Assembly: GCA_017962085.1 (NCBI GenBank)
Contig: JAGCWA010000017.1
Location: forward strand, 62,001-126,000
Source: Paludibacteraceae bacterium
Lineage (GTDB): Bacteria > Bacteroidota > Bacteroidia > Bacteroidales > Paludibacteraceae
DNA: 64,000 nt
Direction of reading: 5' to 3'
Every line of letters starts with the position of its first letter. The first letter of the stretch is position 1. Shown here in pieces: positions 54,594-63,971 of this stretch. Below the pieces are notes generated by a model. That model did no database searches and was not told the DNA's origin. It saw only the letters and a list, made by a program, of their open reading frames with translations. Both the position numbers and the translations under genes were made by a program.

Positions 54594-55885
54594 TTTCTTT
54601 TATCGATAAACTTAACGGGTTTTCTATTCATCTCAGGGAATTGGATCTTGTGGATCTCTTCGATAGGCTTGAACATCACATCCGGCGCCACACGCAGTTT
54701 GGCCCTGAAATGGTCTTTCAGGTCTTTGATCATGTTCTCGTTCGGATTCTTCACGCCGATGTATACGGTGAGATGGTCCATCCCTATTTCGTTGGACGAT
54801 ACCTCGACCAGGTAGTTCTCCACGTAATCCGCGTTATCCAACACGTCGAACACGGAGGCTGGATAGAGCGTCGTGCCCTTAAACTTGATCATCTGCTTTT
54901 TCCTGCCGATGATCGGGCTGATACGCATGGTGGTGCGTCCGCAGGAACATGGTTCGTAATGGAACCTCGCCACATCGCCCGTACGGAAGCGAAGCAGTGG
55001 CATGCCCTCCACGCCTAACGTTGTGACGACCAACTCGCCGGCCTCTCCTTCGTTCACAGGATTGCCGTTTTCATCGATTAATTCGCATATAATCAGTTCC
55101 GGATGATGGTGGCCACCTTTTCCTGCCGAGCACTCACAGAAAGAGGTGCTCATCTCGGTGGAAGCGTAGGTGGAGTATAATTCGATGTCCCATTTCTCCT
55201 TGATTTTCGTTCCCAACAGATTCAGTGAGAAATCGTCGTTTCGGAGATTTTCTCCGATGCAAACGGCTTTTTTTACACTGCAGTTCTTATAATCGATGCC
55301 GTGTTCCTCGGCAAATTTGATGATGCGTAGGATAAAGGAAGGGACGCAGATGATTGCGTCCGGTTGGATTCGCTTGATGGTGTCCCATTGCAGCTCTGGG
55401 ATGCCATTGCCGACGCGCACCAAGCCCGCACCCATCATACGTATGCCCAAGCAGTAGGCGTATCCCGCCATAAAGCGTTTATCGATCGTCGTCATCAACT
55501 GGTATATCTCGCCCGGGTGTCCGCCTGTCCCTGTGAAGGAGATCGCCTCATTGTAGGCGAGGCGCACGAGGTCTTTCTCCGTCATGGCGAAGGTGGTCGG
55601 GTCGCTCAATGTGCCGGAGGTGGTGATGTAATCCCTGATCTCGGAAGGCTCGACGCAGAAGAAATCCTTGTTCCTCGTCTGCAGGTCCTCTTTGGTTGTG
55701 AAAGGGATCAGACGCAAGTCCTCCAAGGTCTTAACCTTTGCCACATCGATATGGTTTTTAGCGAATAAATCTTTGTAAAACAGAGATTTGGAGGATAGGT
55801 AAGCTAAATCCTCCCTCAACTTCTCCTCCTGGAACGCTTTGATCACGTTCCTTGGCTGAAATTCAATTTCTGGAACCAAATTCAT
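54590..55885 (-). CDS. Phenylacetate-CoA ligase-like AMP-forming enzyme
   Basis: The 431-residue protein is an adenylate-forming enzyme of the PaaK group, which activates a carboxylic acid with ATP. Marks are YITTSGTLSDPT (ATP-binding loop, about 87-98), YSTYASTEM (about 236-244) and FRTGDVARF (about 305). Start is taken at the ATG at 55885, with an AGGAGG tract 9 nt before it; a GTG at 55891 is in frame. The true acid may be a fatty or aromatic one. Confidence 0.85.
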   Translation of the reverse strand: MNLVPEIEFQPRNVIKAFQEEKLREDLAYLSSKSLFYKDLFAKNHIDVAKVKTLEDLRLIPFTTKEDLQTRNKDFFCVEPSEIRDYITTSGTLSDPTTFAMTEKDLVRLAYNEAISFTGTGGHPGEIYQLMTTIDKRFMAGYAYCLGIRMMGAGLVRVGNGIPELQWDTIKRIQPDAIICVPSFILRIIKFAEEHGIDYKNCSVKKAVCIGENLRNDDFSLNLLGTKIKEKWDIELYSTYASTEMSTSFCECSAGKGGHHHPELIICELIDENGNPVNEGEAGELVVTTLGVEGMPLLRFRTGDVARFHYEPCSCGRTTMRISPIIGRKKQMIKFKGTTLYPASVFDVLDNADYVENYLVEVSSNEIGMDHLTVYIGVKNPNENMIKDLKDHFRAKLRVAPDVMFKPIEEIHKIQFPEMNRKPVKFIDKRK

Positions 55886-55906
55886 ATACACGTCCTCCTT
55901 TTTTCT

Positions 55907-56779
55907 CTATTTATTGGGCAAGAAACCGTTTTGGATGAGCCATTTCTTAAACAGCAATCCCCATTGGTTGGTCTCCGCGGATCTTGTCCGTATCATGCCG
56001 AACCCATGACCTCCCTGTTCGAACAGATGGAACTCGCAGGGTATGTTTTTTTGTGCCAACGCATTGCGCAACACAACGGTATTTCTATAATCGACCACAT
56101 CGTCATCCTTGCAGGCGAGCAGGAAAACGGGTGGCATATTTTCAGGAATTTGCCTTTCCATCGAGAAACTGTCCGCCATCGCTTTCGTAAAACCTTCGCC
56201 GAGGAGGTTTCTCCTGGACTTCACATGGGCGATGCTATCCTGCATGGAAACGACAGGGTAGATGGGGCAGACGAAGTCGGGACGCAGGTTAACGGTGGTA
56301 TGTACCCCCCGATCGGCCAAGAAATCGTGGGAAGCGAAAGCGCCACCCATTGTGACCAGATGACCTCCGGCGGAAAAGCCCATACAACCCAATTTGTGCG
56401 GGTCGATGCCGAATTTATCCGCATTCTCGCGCAAAATCTGTACAGCACGCTGGAAATCCTCGATCATGGATGGATGATGGTTGCCACGCATGGCGACGCG
56501 GTAACGCAGCACCACGGCGGTGATTCCCCACTGTCGCAGGTATTCCGCTACTTCCGAGCCCTCGTTGCGAAGCCCCAAATGATGATAGCTGCCCCCTGGG
56601 CATATCAGGACACAAGTGCCATTACGCAAAGAATCGGCCGGAGCGAATACCCTCAGTTCCGGACGCTTCTCCTTACGGGTGGGATGATTGTCCCACAATT
56701 TAACAACCTCATATTGGGCGTGTATGCACAAGGAGAAAGACAGCAACAAAAGGAAGTGTGCTAATCTTATCATGGGCAT
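55907..56779 (-). CDS. Exported alpha/beta hydrolase (acetyl xylan esterase-like)
   Basis: The 290-residue protein has a signal peptide (about 1-21, cut near HAQ) and an alpha/beta hydrolase fold. An oxyanion-type loop LICPGGSYHHL (about 58-68) and the nucleophile motif GFSAGGH (Ser about 139) are present; ACKDDDVVDY and GGHGFG carry the acid and histidine. It resembles acetyl esterases acting on xylan or glycans. Its ATG overlaps the stop codon of the glycosyltransferase gene by 1 nt. Confidence 0.88.
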   Translation of the reverse strand: MPMIRLAHFLLLLSFSLCIHAQYEVVKLWDNHPTRKEKRPELRVFAPADSLRNGTCVLICPGGSYHHLGLRNEGSEVAEYLRQWGITAVVLRYRVAMRGNHHPSMIEDFQRAVQILRENADKFGIDPHKLGCMGFSAGGHLVTMGGAFASHDFLADRGVHTTVNLRPDFVCPIYPVVSMQDSIAHVKSRRNLLGEGFTKAMADSFSMERQIPENMPPVFLLACKDDDVVDYRNTVVLRNALAQKNIPCEFHLFEQGGHGFGMIRTRSAETNQWGLLFKKWLIQNGFLPNK

Positions 56780-57909
56780 TACTGTATGAGTAAATCATAT
56801 TCTTTCATGATGACTCCTTTGATTCGTGTCATCGTGAATTTCTCCGCGATAAGGTTGTGGGCCCGCTCGCCCATTTTGTCACGGATATTGTCTTTATTCT
56901 GCAATAGTTTGTCGATAGCTTCGGCGAAAGCCTGAACATCGCCATTGGCGACTTCAATGCCGGTGGTGCCGTTCTGATTCAACCAATTCACACCAGATCC
57001 TTCGATGGAGAACAAGACAGGCGGCGTTCCGCAGTACATCGCTTCAGCCAATACGATACCGAACGCTTCGTTCTTCGTGATGGAAGGGAAGGCGAACACA
57101 GAGGCCGCACGCATATACAAACGCACCTCGTCATCGCTGATTTTTCCGATGAAATGGATTCTTTTGGAGTCGGTATTCGCTTTCAGTTCGTTTGACAACG
57201 GACCTTCGCCCGCAATCAGGATCACACAATCTGAAGTGATTTTCTTTTCAGCCGCGATCAATCGGTCGATGCCTTTGTACGCCACATGGCGGCCCATGAA
57301 GAATATAATGTCCTTGCCATCGTACTTGCGCTTGATTTCCGCTATCTTCTCGTCATCCCCTTCCCGAACGGAAATCTTCTTTTCATTGATTCCGTTAGGT
57401 ACAATGATCACTTTATTCTTGAATTGCTTTAGTGGAATGGAGTGTTCCGCATAATTCGGACTTGTAGCGAAAATGGAATCCGCCCGCTCCAGCAATTTCT
57501 GTTCGAAAGGCTTGAACGCGGTGTAGGTGAACTGTTGCTTCACAATGTCGGAGTGCCAGTGCACAATCAATTTCACGTTGTCCGGAATATAGTGGCAAAC
57601 AAGCAGGGAGGCATACGGATTAGGCGTATGGAGGTGTATGATGTCGGGCTGGAATTCCCGCAATATCTTCTTTAACGCATTGGGATAGGAGAATGAGATG
57701 GGCTGGCTGTATTTTTGCATCTGCACGCCCAAACGATACACCTGAACCCCTTCATATTGTTCTTCAACAGTGTTCTTCCCTGTATTAAAGCACAATACGC
57801 AATGTTCATAATCAGCCATGGAGCTGACGATGCTATAACATACGTCCTCGATTCCCCCTTTATAAGGAGGATAAAATTTCGATATATGTAAAACCTTCCC
57901 TTTAGACAT
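56779..57909 (-). CDS. Glycosyltransferase family 4
   Basis: The 376-residue GT-B enzyme starts MSKGKVLHISKFYPPYKGG, a common GT4 beginning. It has GRHVAYKGIDRLI and the donor-site motif EAFGIVLAEAMYCG (about 288-301). I use ATG at 57909; a TTG at 57927 is in frame. It is the first of four overlapping genes (this, esterase, PaaK-like ligase, acyltransferase). The acceptor may be a lipid. Confidence 0.88.
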   Translation of the reverse strand: MSKGKVLHISKFYPPYKGGIEDVCYSIVSSMADYEHCVLCFNTGKNTVEEQYEGVQVYRLGVQMQKYSQPISFSYPNALKKILREFQPDIIHLHTPNPYASLLVCHYIPDNVKLIVHWHSDIVKQQFTYTAFKPFEQKLLERADSIFATSPNYAEHSIPLKQFKNKVIIVPNGINEKKISVREGDDEKIAEIKRKYDGKDIIFFMGRHVAYKGIDRLIAAEKKITSDCVILIAGEGPLSNELKANTDSKRIHFIGKISDDEVRLYMRAASVFAFPSITKNEAFGIVLAEAMYCGTPPVLFSIEGSGVNWLNQNGTTGIEVANGDVQAFAEAIDKLLQNKDNIRDKMGERAHNLIAEKFTMTRIKGVIMKEYDLLIQ

Positions 57910-58038
57910 CAGCCTCACATCCAACAATTACCGCTCTATCGTCGTCTCTCATCGATTTACAACAGATGTTGTCTATGGTAAAACGACACTAACCACAGTT
58001 AGTTTTGCGAGTAAAATTACTCAAATTATTTATGGATG

Positions 58039-58046
58039 CAAAGATA
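58039..58046 (-). promoter_or_regulatory. -7 box upstream of the GT4-acyltransferase operon
   Basis: TATCTTTG on the minus strand lies about 130 nt before the ATG at 57909. The -33 partner is weak. Confidence 0.45.
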
Positions 58047-58144
58047 GGAAATTTAGTCTTATATTAAAGAATATGTTTCTAGATTATTTCTTTTATGGGG
58101 AGTCTGCTTTCGAAATAACTATTGCGAGACCATTAATCGTCTTG

Positions 58145-60355
58145 TTAGAATTTCAATATCTGGCGACTTTTAGTCCCTGATTCGTCTTCTATCACAATCA
58201 TATATATTCCTGCCTTCCAATCTTTTAGATAAAAATAGGCATCTGGTTGTTTCAAACGACGGCTGATCATCTTTTTGCCGTTAGGGGCATAAATCCTAAT
58301 CGATGATTTCCCGCTTAATCCCTCGATGTATAGGTCTCCATCCGTATACTTGGGGTATATGGTCAGGTGATCCTCTTTTACGGCAGGGGAGGAGACAATC
58401 TCCGTGTTCCTCAGTTGTACGGGCGTGGCGGCGCAGACATTGCCGCATGATACCCGCCAATGATAGAAATAGAGATACCAAGGCTTATTGTTGATCCAAG
58501 CCAGATTTGACCCATCCAAGGAGATCAGTCCTTCGATTTCATACGGGAAGGCAATATCATCGTCCGTGTGGGAGTGGTACAGCGGGGCTGTGGTTCCCTG
58601 GGCATCCATCCGGTACTTGCCTGGCGCCAATGTCACGCCGATAGCCAATCGATTCTCTCCCGGAGAGAGGTTCTCGAAGGTGCGGGAGGAGACCACCTCG
58701 CCTGTGGCGTCGTCCAACACTCGAATGACGGCGGTCAGATTCTTGGAGGGATAGATGGAGAGCGAATCGATGGTCAGCTCCTTGTAGACCGTGAAGAGCA
58801 TCCATTCGGAGAAATCGGTGCGGGTCCATGCATTGGTGGTGAGCCGTTTCTTGCCTACATAACCCGTATAGGCGGAGGCATCCTTCACGTAGAGGTAGGA
58901 GGATTGGGCAGGAATCGCATACGTGCATAGATTGCCCTCTCCGACTTTCTCCCGTAGCAGGGAGTCCTTGTACCAGACATAGTTGCCCTCTCCCGTTACC
59001 TCAAGCGTCACCATATTGCCGGCGACTCCCTCGGCGTCCTTCACATCCAGCAATCCGGAGGTAACCGTCACTTCGTCGGAAGCTGGCTCACATTGCGTGG
59101 AGGAGAGCGTCAGACGATAGACGCCCGCATCCTTCACTTGCAGGGATGGCTCCGCATTGTCCAGCAAGACACCATCTTTTCTCCACTCATATTTGAGCAG
59201 AGAGGCATCATCGGTGATGCCAGCCTGCAGCGTGGTGAAGGAGGTGGCGCAGAGCATCCGGTCCTCTCCCAAATCGGGCTTCAAAGAGGAGAGCAGCGAG
59301 ACCGTGTCACGCCTACTACACCAGGCGCTATCTGCGACCAACACATACGTTCCCTCTTCCCATACCGAGATGGAAGGGTCTTGGGATATGCGCTTCCCGT
59401 TCCGCAGCCATTGGTAACGGAAGGCGTTCGACTGCCAATCAGGGGCGAACTTATATGACTTGGAGCCTGTGCACAACGTCTTATCCATGCCCAATTCAGG
59501 CTTACGGCAGGATTGGTAGGCCACATCCCCATAGGTGGTCCCTATGCGGATATCGTCCAGCCATGTATAGCACGTTTCGGTGGGGCACCATGTCTCGTCA
59601 TCGCCTCCGTGGAAGGTGGAGATGTAGAGATTATCCACTTTGTCGCCATTGGAGGTGAAACGCAGTCCTTTCAGCAGCAAAACCTGCTTCCCATTCACCC
59701 AGATCTCCACCTCGCCGTCATAGGTCTCTCCGTCTGTGTTGATCTTGACACGCTCCGCTATATGGTACCATTTGCCACGTTCGAAAACAACAGAAGAACC
59801 ATCCGGATAGAGAAGATCATGGTCCTCCCCGTATTTATCCGGCTTATCCATGTGGTAGAGATAGAGCACCGCCTTGCCGCCCGCTCGCCACATCAGGCGT
59901 GCGGAGAAACCGTTCGTTCCGTCGCACAGATCGCCTCCGGAGCAGCAGGCGCCACCGCATAGGCCAGGCAGTTTGCCACCGTAGCTGGTGGTGCCCCATG
60001 AGAAATTATCGGAAAAGCGTAGGTTGTAAGAGGCATAGGCCTCCTCCCTGCTCGTGAACATCAGCTTTACTTGGCAACCCGTCTCCTCAGGGCCATAGCC
60101 GCCCTTCGGGTAGGTGATCCGCATGGATTGCAGGCCAGAAGCCGCTTGGGTGGAGTCAATGACGGTGCGGGTCTCCAAGGCGTTGTCCCACGAATCGGTT
60201 TGGAAACCATTCTCTTGGAACAATGTGCGGGACATAGGGGTTCCAGACCGCTGTTTCTCGAAATCGGTGGAGGAGATCATTGCGGCGGATAGGGTATTCG
60301 GCAAAACGAACGCCCCCATGGCGAGCAACCAATATTTAGCTTTCCGGCATTTCAT
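58145..60355 (-). CDS. Polysaccharide lyase 14-like protein with T9SS-type C-terminal domain
   Basis: The 736-residue protein has a signal peptide (about 1-25). Residues about 26-282 form a jelly-roll like that of PL14 alginate lyases: YASYNLRFSDNF, GGKLPGLCGG, LYLYHMD and YISTFHGGDDETW, with several cysteines that could form disulfides. Two Ig-like repeats with paired cysteines (about 285-435) follow, then a beta domain (about 440-640) and a C-terminal T9SS-type sorting domain (about 660-736, ending AGIYMIVIEDESGTKSRQIL). It should be secreted to or beyond the cell surface. The substrate is inferred from the fold only. Confidence 0.82.
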   Translation of the reverse strand: MKCRKAKYWLLAMGAFVLPNTLSAAMISSTDFEKQRSGTPMSRTLFQENGFQTDSWDNALETRTVIDSTQAASGLQSMRITYPKGGYGPEETGCQVKLMFTSREEAYASYNLRFSDNFSWGTTSYGGKLPGLCGGACCSGGDLCDGTNGFSARLMWRAGGKAVLYLYHMDKPDKYGEDHDLLYPDGSSVVFERGKWYHIAERVKINTDGETYDGEVEIWVNGKQVLLLKGLRFTSNGDKVDNLYISTFHGGDDETWCPTETCYTWLDDIRIGTTYGDVAYQSCRKPELGMDKTLCTGSKSYKFAPDWQSNAFRYQWLRNGKRISQDPSISVWEEGTYVLVADSAWCSRRDTVSLLSSLKPDLGEDRMLCATSFTTLQAGITDDASLLKYEWRKDGVLLDNAEPSLQVKDAGVYRLTLSSTQCEPASDEVTVTSGLLDVKDAEGVAGNMVTLEVTGEGNYVWYKDSLLREKVGEGNLCTYAIPAQSSYLYVKDASAYTGYVGKKRLTTNAWTRTDFSEWMLFTVYKELTIDSLSIYPSKNLTAVIRVLDDATGEVVSSRTFENLSPGENRLAIGVTLAPGKYRMDAQGTTAPLYHSHTDDDIAFPYEIEGLISLDGSNLAWINNKPWYLYFYHWRVSCGNVCAATPVQLRNTEIVSSPAVKEDHLTIYPKYTDGDLYIEGLSGKSSIRIYAPNGKKMISRRLKQPDAYFYLKDWKAGIYMIVIEDESGTKSRQILKF

Positions 60356-60482
60356 AAATCGTATTTATTTATCTAGCATAAAGATACGAAAAGAGTTAGA
60401 AACTATTTACTATTTAATGATTTACTATTTACAATTAGTGATTTTCATAATCAAGAGCCAATCACGCCGGCGCAAAAACTAA

Positions 60483-60520
60483 GGAAGGGAACCCATCCTT
60501 TGCAGGATCGATTCCCTTCC
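60483..60520 (-). terminator. Terminator of carB
   Basis: A 9-bp outer stem GGAAGGGAA/TTCCCTTCC (60483-60491 with 60512-60520) encloses a smaller inner hairpin. Read on the minus strand TTAGTTTTT follows. It begins about 25 nt after the carB stop. Confidence 0.7.
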
Positions 60521-60545
60521 CCTATAATTACACAATAGAACTGAA

Positions 60546-63500
60546 TTAATATTCTTGCCAAGTCTTGATCTCGATGTCAGTCTCCTTCATGTTGCAGAAT
60601 GCTTTGATGAAGGCGCTTGCCAAACGAGCGTTCGTCATCAACGGTATGTTGTGGTCGATCGCGGAGCGGCGGATCTTGTAACCGTTGGTCAACTCACGTC
60701 TAGTTTGGTTCTTAGGGATATTGACAACCAAATCAACCTGATGTTCCTGTAACAACGAAATGATATTCGTATTGTGGTTCTGCTCATCTGGCCAGCTAAC
60801 CACTGTGGCTTCAACGCCATGGTCTGCGAGGAATTTCTGCGTTCCCTCCGTAGCGTAGATCTTGTAACCGCCAGCGGCGAGCAACTTGCATGCGTCGAGC
60901 AAATCCACCTTGCCTCTGATATCGCCGGAGGATACCAAAATACCCTTCTTCGGAACGACATATCCTACTGAAAGCAGGGAGGTCATGATCGCGCTGTCGA
61001 AGTCCTTTCCGATGCAACCAACCTCACCCGTAGAGGACATGTCCACACCCAAGACAGGATCCGCCTTATGCAGACGGGCGAAGGAGAATTGGGAAGCCTT
61101 CACACCTACGTAGTCGATATCGTAAGTAGAAGAGTCCGCCTTCTCGATCGGTGCATCCAGCATGATCTTGGTAGCTGTTTCGATGAAGTTGCGTTTCAAT
61201 ACCTTGGAAACGAATGGGAAGCTTCTCGAAGAACGCAAGTTACACTCGATCACCTTCACCGCATTGTCCTTAGCCAAGAACTGGATATTGAATGGACCGC
61301 TGATGTTCAGCTCCTTTGCGATCTTCTTGCTGACCTTCTTGATCTGACGTACTGTCTCCAAATAGATCTTCTGTGCAGGGAATACCAATGTGGCGTCACC
61401 TGAGTGGACACCCGCGAACTCCACGTGCTCGGAGATAGCGTATTCGATGATTTCACCATTCTTAGCAACTGCGTCGAACTCGATTTCCTTAGCGCCCTGC
61501 AAGAAGGAAGAAACGACAACCGGATACTCCTTGGATACCTTAGCGGCCATCTTCAAGAATGTCTCCATCTGCTCACGGTTGTAGCAAACGTTCATCGCCG
61601 CACCGGACAAGACGTATGAAGGACGAATCAAGACAGGGAATCCAACCTCCTTGATGAAGTTGTCGATATCCTCTGAGCTGGTCAACTCACCCCAACGAGG
61701 CTGGTCGATGCCCAACTGATCCAACATGGCGGAGAATTTGTGACGGTTCTCCGCACGGTCGATGGAAACTGGGGAAGTACCCAATACCGGTACGTTCTGA
61801 CGATAAAGCTTCATCGCCAAGTTGTTCGGAATCTGACCACCCACAGAGACGATCACGCCCTTAGGAATCTCCAAGTCGATGACATCCAACACGCGCTCGA
61901 AGCTCAACTCGTCGAAGTAGAGGCGGTCGCACATGTCATAGTCGGTGGAAACTGTCTCAGGGTTGTAGTTGATCATGATAGACTTATAACCCAATTGACG
62001 GGCTGTCTTCACTGCATTCACGGAGCACCAGTCGAACTCTACGGAAGAACCGATGCGGTAAGCTCCAGAACCCAAGACAACGATGCTCTTATCGTTTCTG
62101 TATGAATAATCGATGCTATGCTCGGTCTCGCCATAGGTCATGTACAAGTAGTTGGTCAACTCAGGATGCTCTGAAGCGACCGTGTTGATGCGACGTACGG
62201 CTGGTACGATATTCTGTTTCTTACGAAGGGCGCGTACACGAAGAATCTCCTTCTCCATGTTGTTCGTAGGGTTCTCGGAGAAACGGGCGATCTGGAAGTC
62301 GGAGAAGCCAAGGCGTTTTGCCTCCTTCATCACGTCTGCCGGGATATCCTCGATCTTCTTGTATTGACCCAACACCTTCGTGTAGTCCACGATGTTTTTC
62401 AACTTACCGATGAACCATTTGTCGATCTTCGTCAAATCGACGATCTTCTCGATGGAATAGCCCTTCTCCAAAGCTGCTGCGATGGCGAAGATACGCAAGT
62501 CGGTAGGGTGTGACAATTCCGTATCCAAGTCGCCGAACTCGATGTCATGGTTGCCCACGAAACCGTGCATACCCTGACCGATCATACGAAGACCCTTCTG
62601 CATGATCTCCTCGAAAGACTTACCGATGGACATGATCTCGCCGACTGACTTCATGGAAGAGTTGATCTCACGGTCAACGCCCACGAACTTGGACAAGTCC
62701 CAACGAGGGATCTTCACGATGATATAATCAACCGATGGAGCGACGTAAGCCGAGTTAGGCGTACCCATCTCACCGATTTGGTCGAGGGAATAACCCAAAG
62801 CCAACTTAGCGGCCACGAAAGCCAACGGATAACCGGAAGCCTTGGAAGCCAAAGCGGATGAACGGCTCAGACGAGCGTTGATCTCGATAATACGATAGTC
62901 GTTTGTCTCAGCGTTGAACGCATATTGGATGTTACACTCACCGACGATACCGATGTGGCGTACCACCTTCTTGGAGATCTCCTGCAGCATGTTGATCTGC
63001 TCCTGGGAAAGGGAGATGATCGGAGCTACCACGATACTCTCACCCGTGTGGATGCCAAGCGGGTCGAAGTTCTCCATCGGAACTACCGTGAAGCAGTGGT
63101 CGTTCTTGTCACGGATCACCTCGAACTCAATCTCTTTCCAACCCTTCAAAGACTCCTCGACGAGGATTTGCTTGGAGTGGGCCAAGGCGCTGTCGCAAAG
63201 CTCGACGAACTCTTGCTCGTTGGCGCAGATACCTGAGCCCAAACCACCCAACGCATAAGCGGAACGCACCATCACCGGATAACCGATGCGGCGAGCCACC
63301 GTCAAAGCGTCCTCCATGTTCTCAACCGCCTGTGAAACAGGGGTCTTCGCCTCGATCTCCTTCAACTTCTTCACGAAGAGGTCGCGGTCTTCCGTAATCA
63401 TGATAGCATCCACGGATGTGCCGAGCACTTGGACGCCATACTTCTTCAAAGTACCAGAAGTGTACAGTGCGGTACCGCAGTTCAAAGCGGTCTGTCCACC

Positions 63501-63773
63501 GAAGGCCAACAAGATGCCGTCAGGCTGCTCTTTTTTGATAACCTCCTCAACGAAGTAAGGAGTGATAGGCAAGAAATAGACCTTATCCGCCACACCCTCT
63601 GACGTCTGGATTGTCGCGATGTTTGGATTGATCAAAACTGTGGAGATACCCTCCTCGCGCATTGCCTTCAATGCCTGCGAACCGGAATAGTCGAACTCTC
63701 CCGCTTGCCCGATCTTCAGGGCTCCGGAGCCAAGCAAAATGACCTTTTTTAACTTCTGACTCATATCATTCAA
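60546..63773 (-). CDS. carB: Carbamoyl-phosphate synthase large subunit
   Basis: CarB makes carbamoyl phosphate from bicarbonate, ATP and ammonia supplied by CarA, feeding both pyrimidine and arginine synthesis. The 1,075-residue protein has two ATP-grasp halves: the first begins VILLGSGALKIGQAGEFDYSG, the second VLGSGAYRIGSSVEFDW near 562. A C-terminal MGS-like allosteric domain (about 940-1075) is present, so regulation by UMP or ornithine is possible. carA is not in the window and may be upstream beyond the right edge. A leader ORF and a terminator lie just before the start. Confidence 0.97.
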   Translation of the reverse strand: MNDMSQKLKKVILLGSGALKIGQAGEFDYSGSQALKAMREEGISTVLINPNIATIQTSEGVADKVYFLPITPYFVEEVIKKEQPDGILLAFGGQTALNCGTALYTSGTLKKYGVQVLGTSVDAIMITEDRDLFVKKLKEIEAKTPVSQAVENMEDALTVARRIGYPVMVRSAYALGGLGSGICANEQEFVELCDSALAHSKQILVEESLKGWKEIEFEVIRDKNDHCFTVVPMENFDPLGIHTGESIVVAPIISLSQEQINMLQEISKKVVRHIGIVGECNIQYAFNAETNDYRIIEINARLSRSSALASKASGYPLAFVAAKLALGYSLDQIGEMGTPNSAYVAPSVDYIIVKIPRWDLSKFVGVDREINSSMKSVGEIMSIGKSFEEIMQKGLRMIGQGMHGFVGNHDIEFGDLDTELSHPTDLRIFAIAAALEKGYSIEKIVDLTKIDKWFIGKLKNIVDYTKVLGQYKKIEDIPADVMKEAKRLGFSDFQIARFSENPTNNMEKEILRVRALRKKQNIVPAVRRINTVASEHPELTNYLYMTYGETEHSIDYSYRNDKSIVVLGSGAYRIGSSVEFDWCSVNAVKTARQLGYKSIMINYNPETVSTDYDMCDRLYFDELSFERVLDVIDLEIPKGVIVSVGGQIPNNLAMKLYRQNVPVLGTSPVSIDRAENRHKFSAMLDQLGIDQPRWGELTSSEDIDNFIKEVGFPVLIRPSYVLSGAAMNVCYNREQMETFLKMAAKVSKEYPVVVSSFLQGAKEIEFDAVAKNGEIIEYAISEHVEFAGVHSGDATLVFPAQKIYLETVRQIKKVSKKIAKELNISGPFNIQFLAKDNAVKVIECNLRSSRSFPFVSKVLKRNFIETATKIMLDAPIEKADSSTYDIDYVGVKASQFSFARLHKADPVLGVDMSSTGEVGCIGKDFDSAIMTSLLSVGYVVPKKGILVSSGDIRGKVDLLDACKLLAAGGYKIYATEGTQKFLADHGVEATVVSWPDEQNHNTNIISLLQEHQVDLVVNIPKNQTRRELTNGYKIRRSAIDHNIPLMTNARLASAFIKAFCNMKETDIEIKTWQEY

Positions 63774-63797
63774 ATTTTAAACATAACATTCGTAAAC

Positions 63798-63829
63798 AAA
63801 AAAAATGCGTTGAAGAAAGTCTCAACGCA
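63798..63829 (-). terminator. Terminator hairpin directly upstream of carB (possible attenuator)
   Basis: On the minus strand TGCGTTGA (63829-63822) pairs with TCAACGCA (63813-63806) around an 8-nt loop, followed by eight T's (63805-63798). It lies only 24 nt before the carB ATG. Either it ends an upstream transcript or it controls readthrough into carB. Confidence 0.75.
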
Positions 63830-63832
63830 ACA

Positions 63833-63949
63833 TCAAAAAACAATATTAAAAAAACAGAATGAATCGACAACTTTCATTGTCTCTCCGAAATCTATATCCT
63901 TATGTATTCCTTTCAAGTTCACTCCGTTTTTTAAATTTTCTGCATCCAT
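63833..63949 (-). CDS. Putative 38-residue leader peptide upstream of carB
   Basis: An ATG at 63949 opens a 38-codon frame (starts MDAENLKNGV, ends SFCFFNIVF) that stops with TGA (63835-63833) 4 nt before the terminator stem. The last codons contain runs of seven and six T's, where RNA polymerase could pause at low UTP. A promoter box lies just upstream. It resembles no protein I know. It could equally be an untranslated leader. Confidence 0.4.
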   Translation of the reverse strand: MDAENLKNGVNLKGIHKDIDFGETMKVVDSFCFFNIVF

Positions 63950-63963
63950 TTCTAAAATTTCGG

Positions 63964-63971
63964 CAAAGGTA
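63964..63971 (-). promoter_or_regulatory. -7 box of the carB leader
   Basis: TACCTTTG on the minus strand matches TANNTTTG. A T run lies about 19 nt upstream in place of a clear -33 element. Transcription would start near 63957. Confidence 0.5.
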
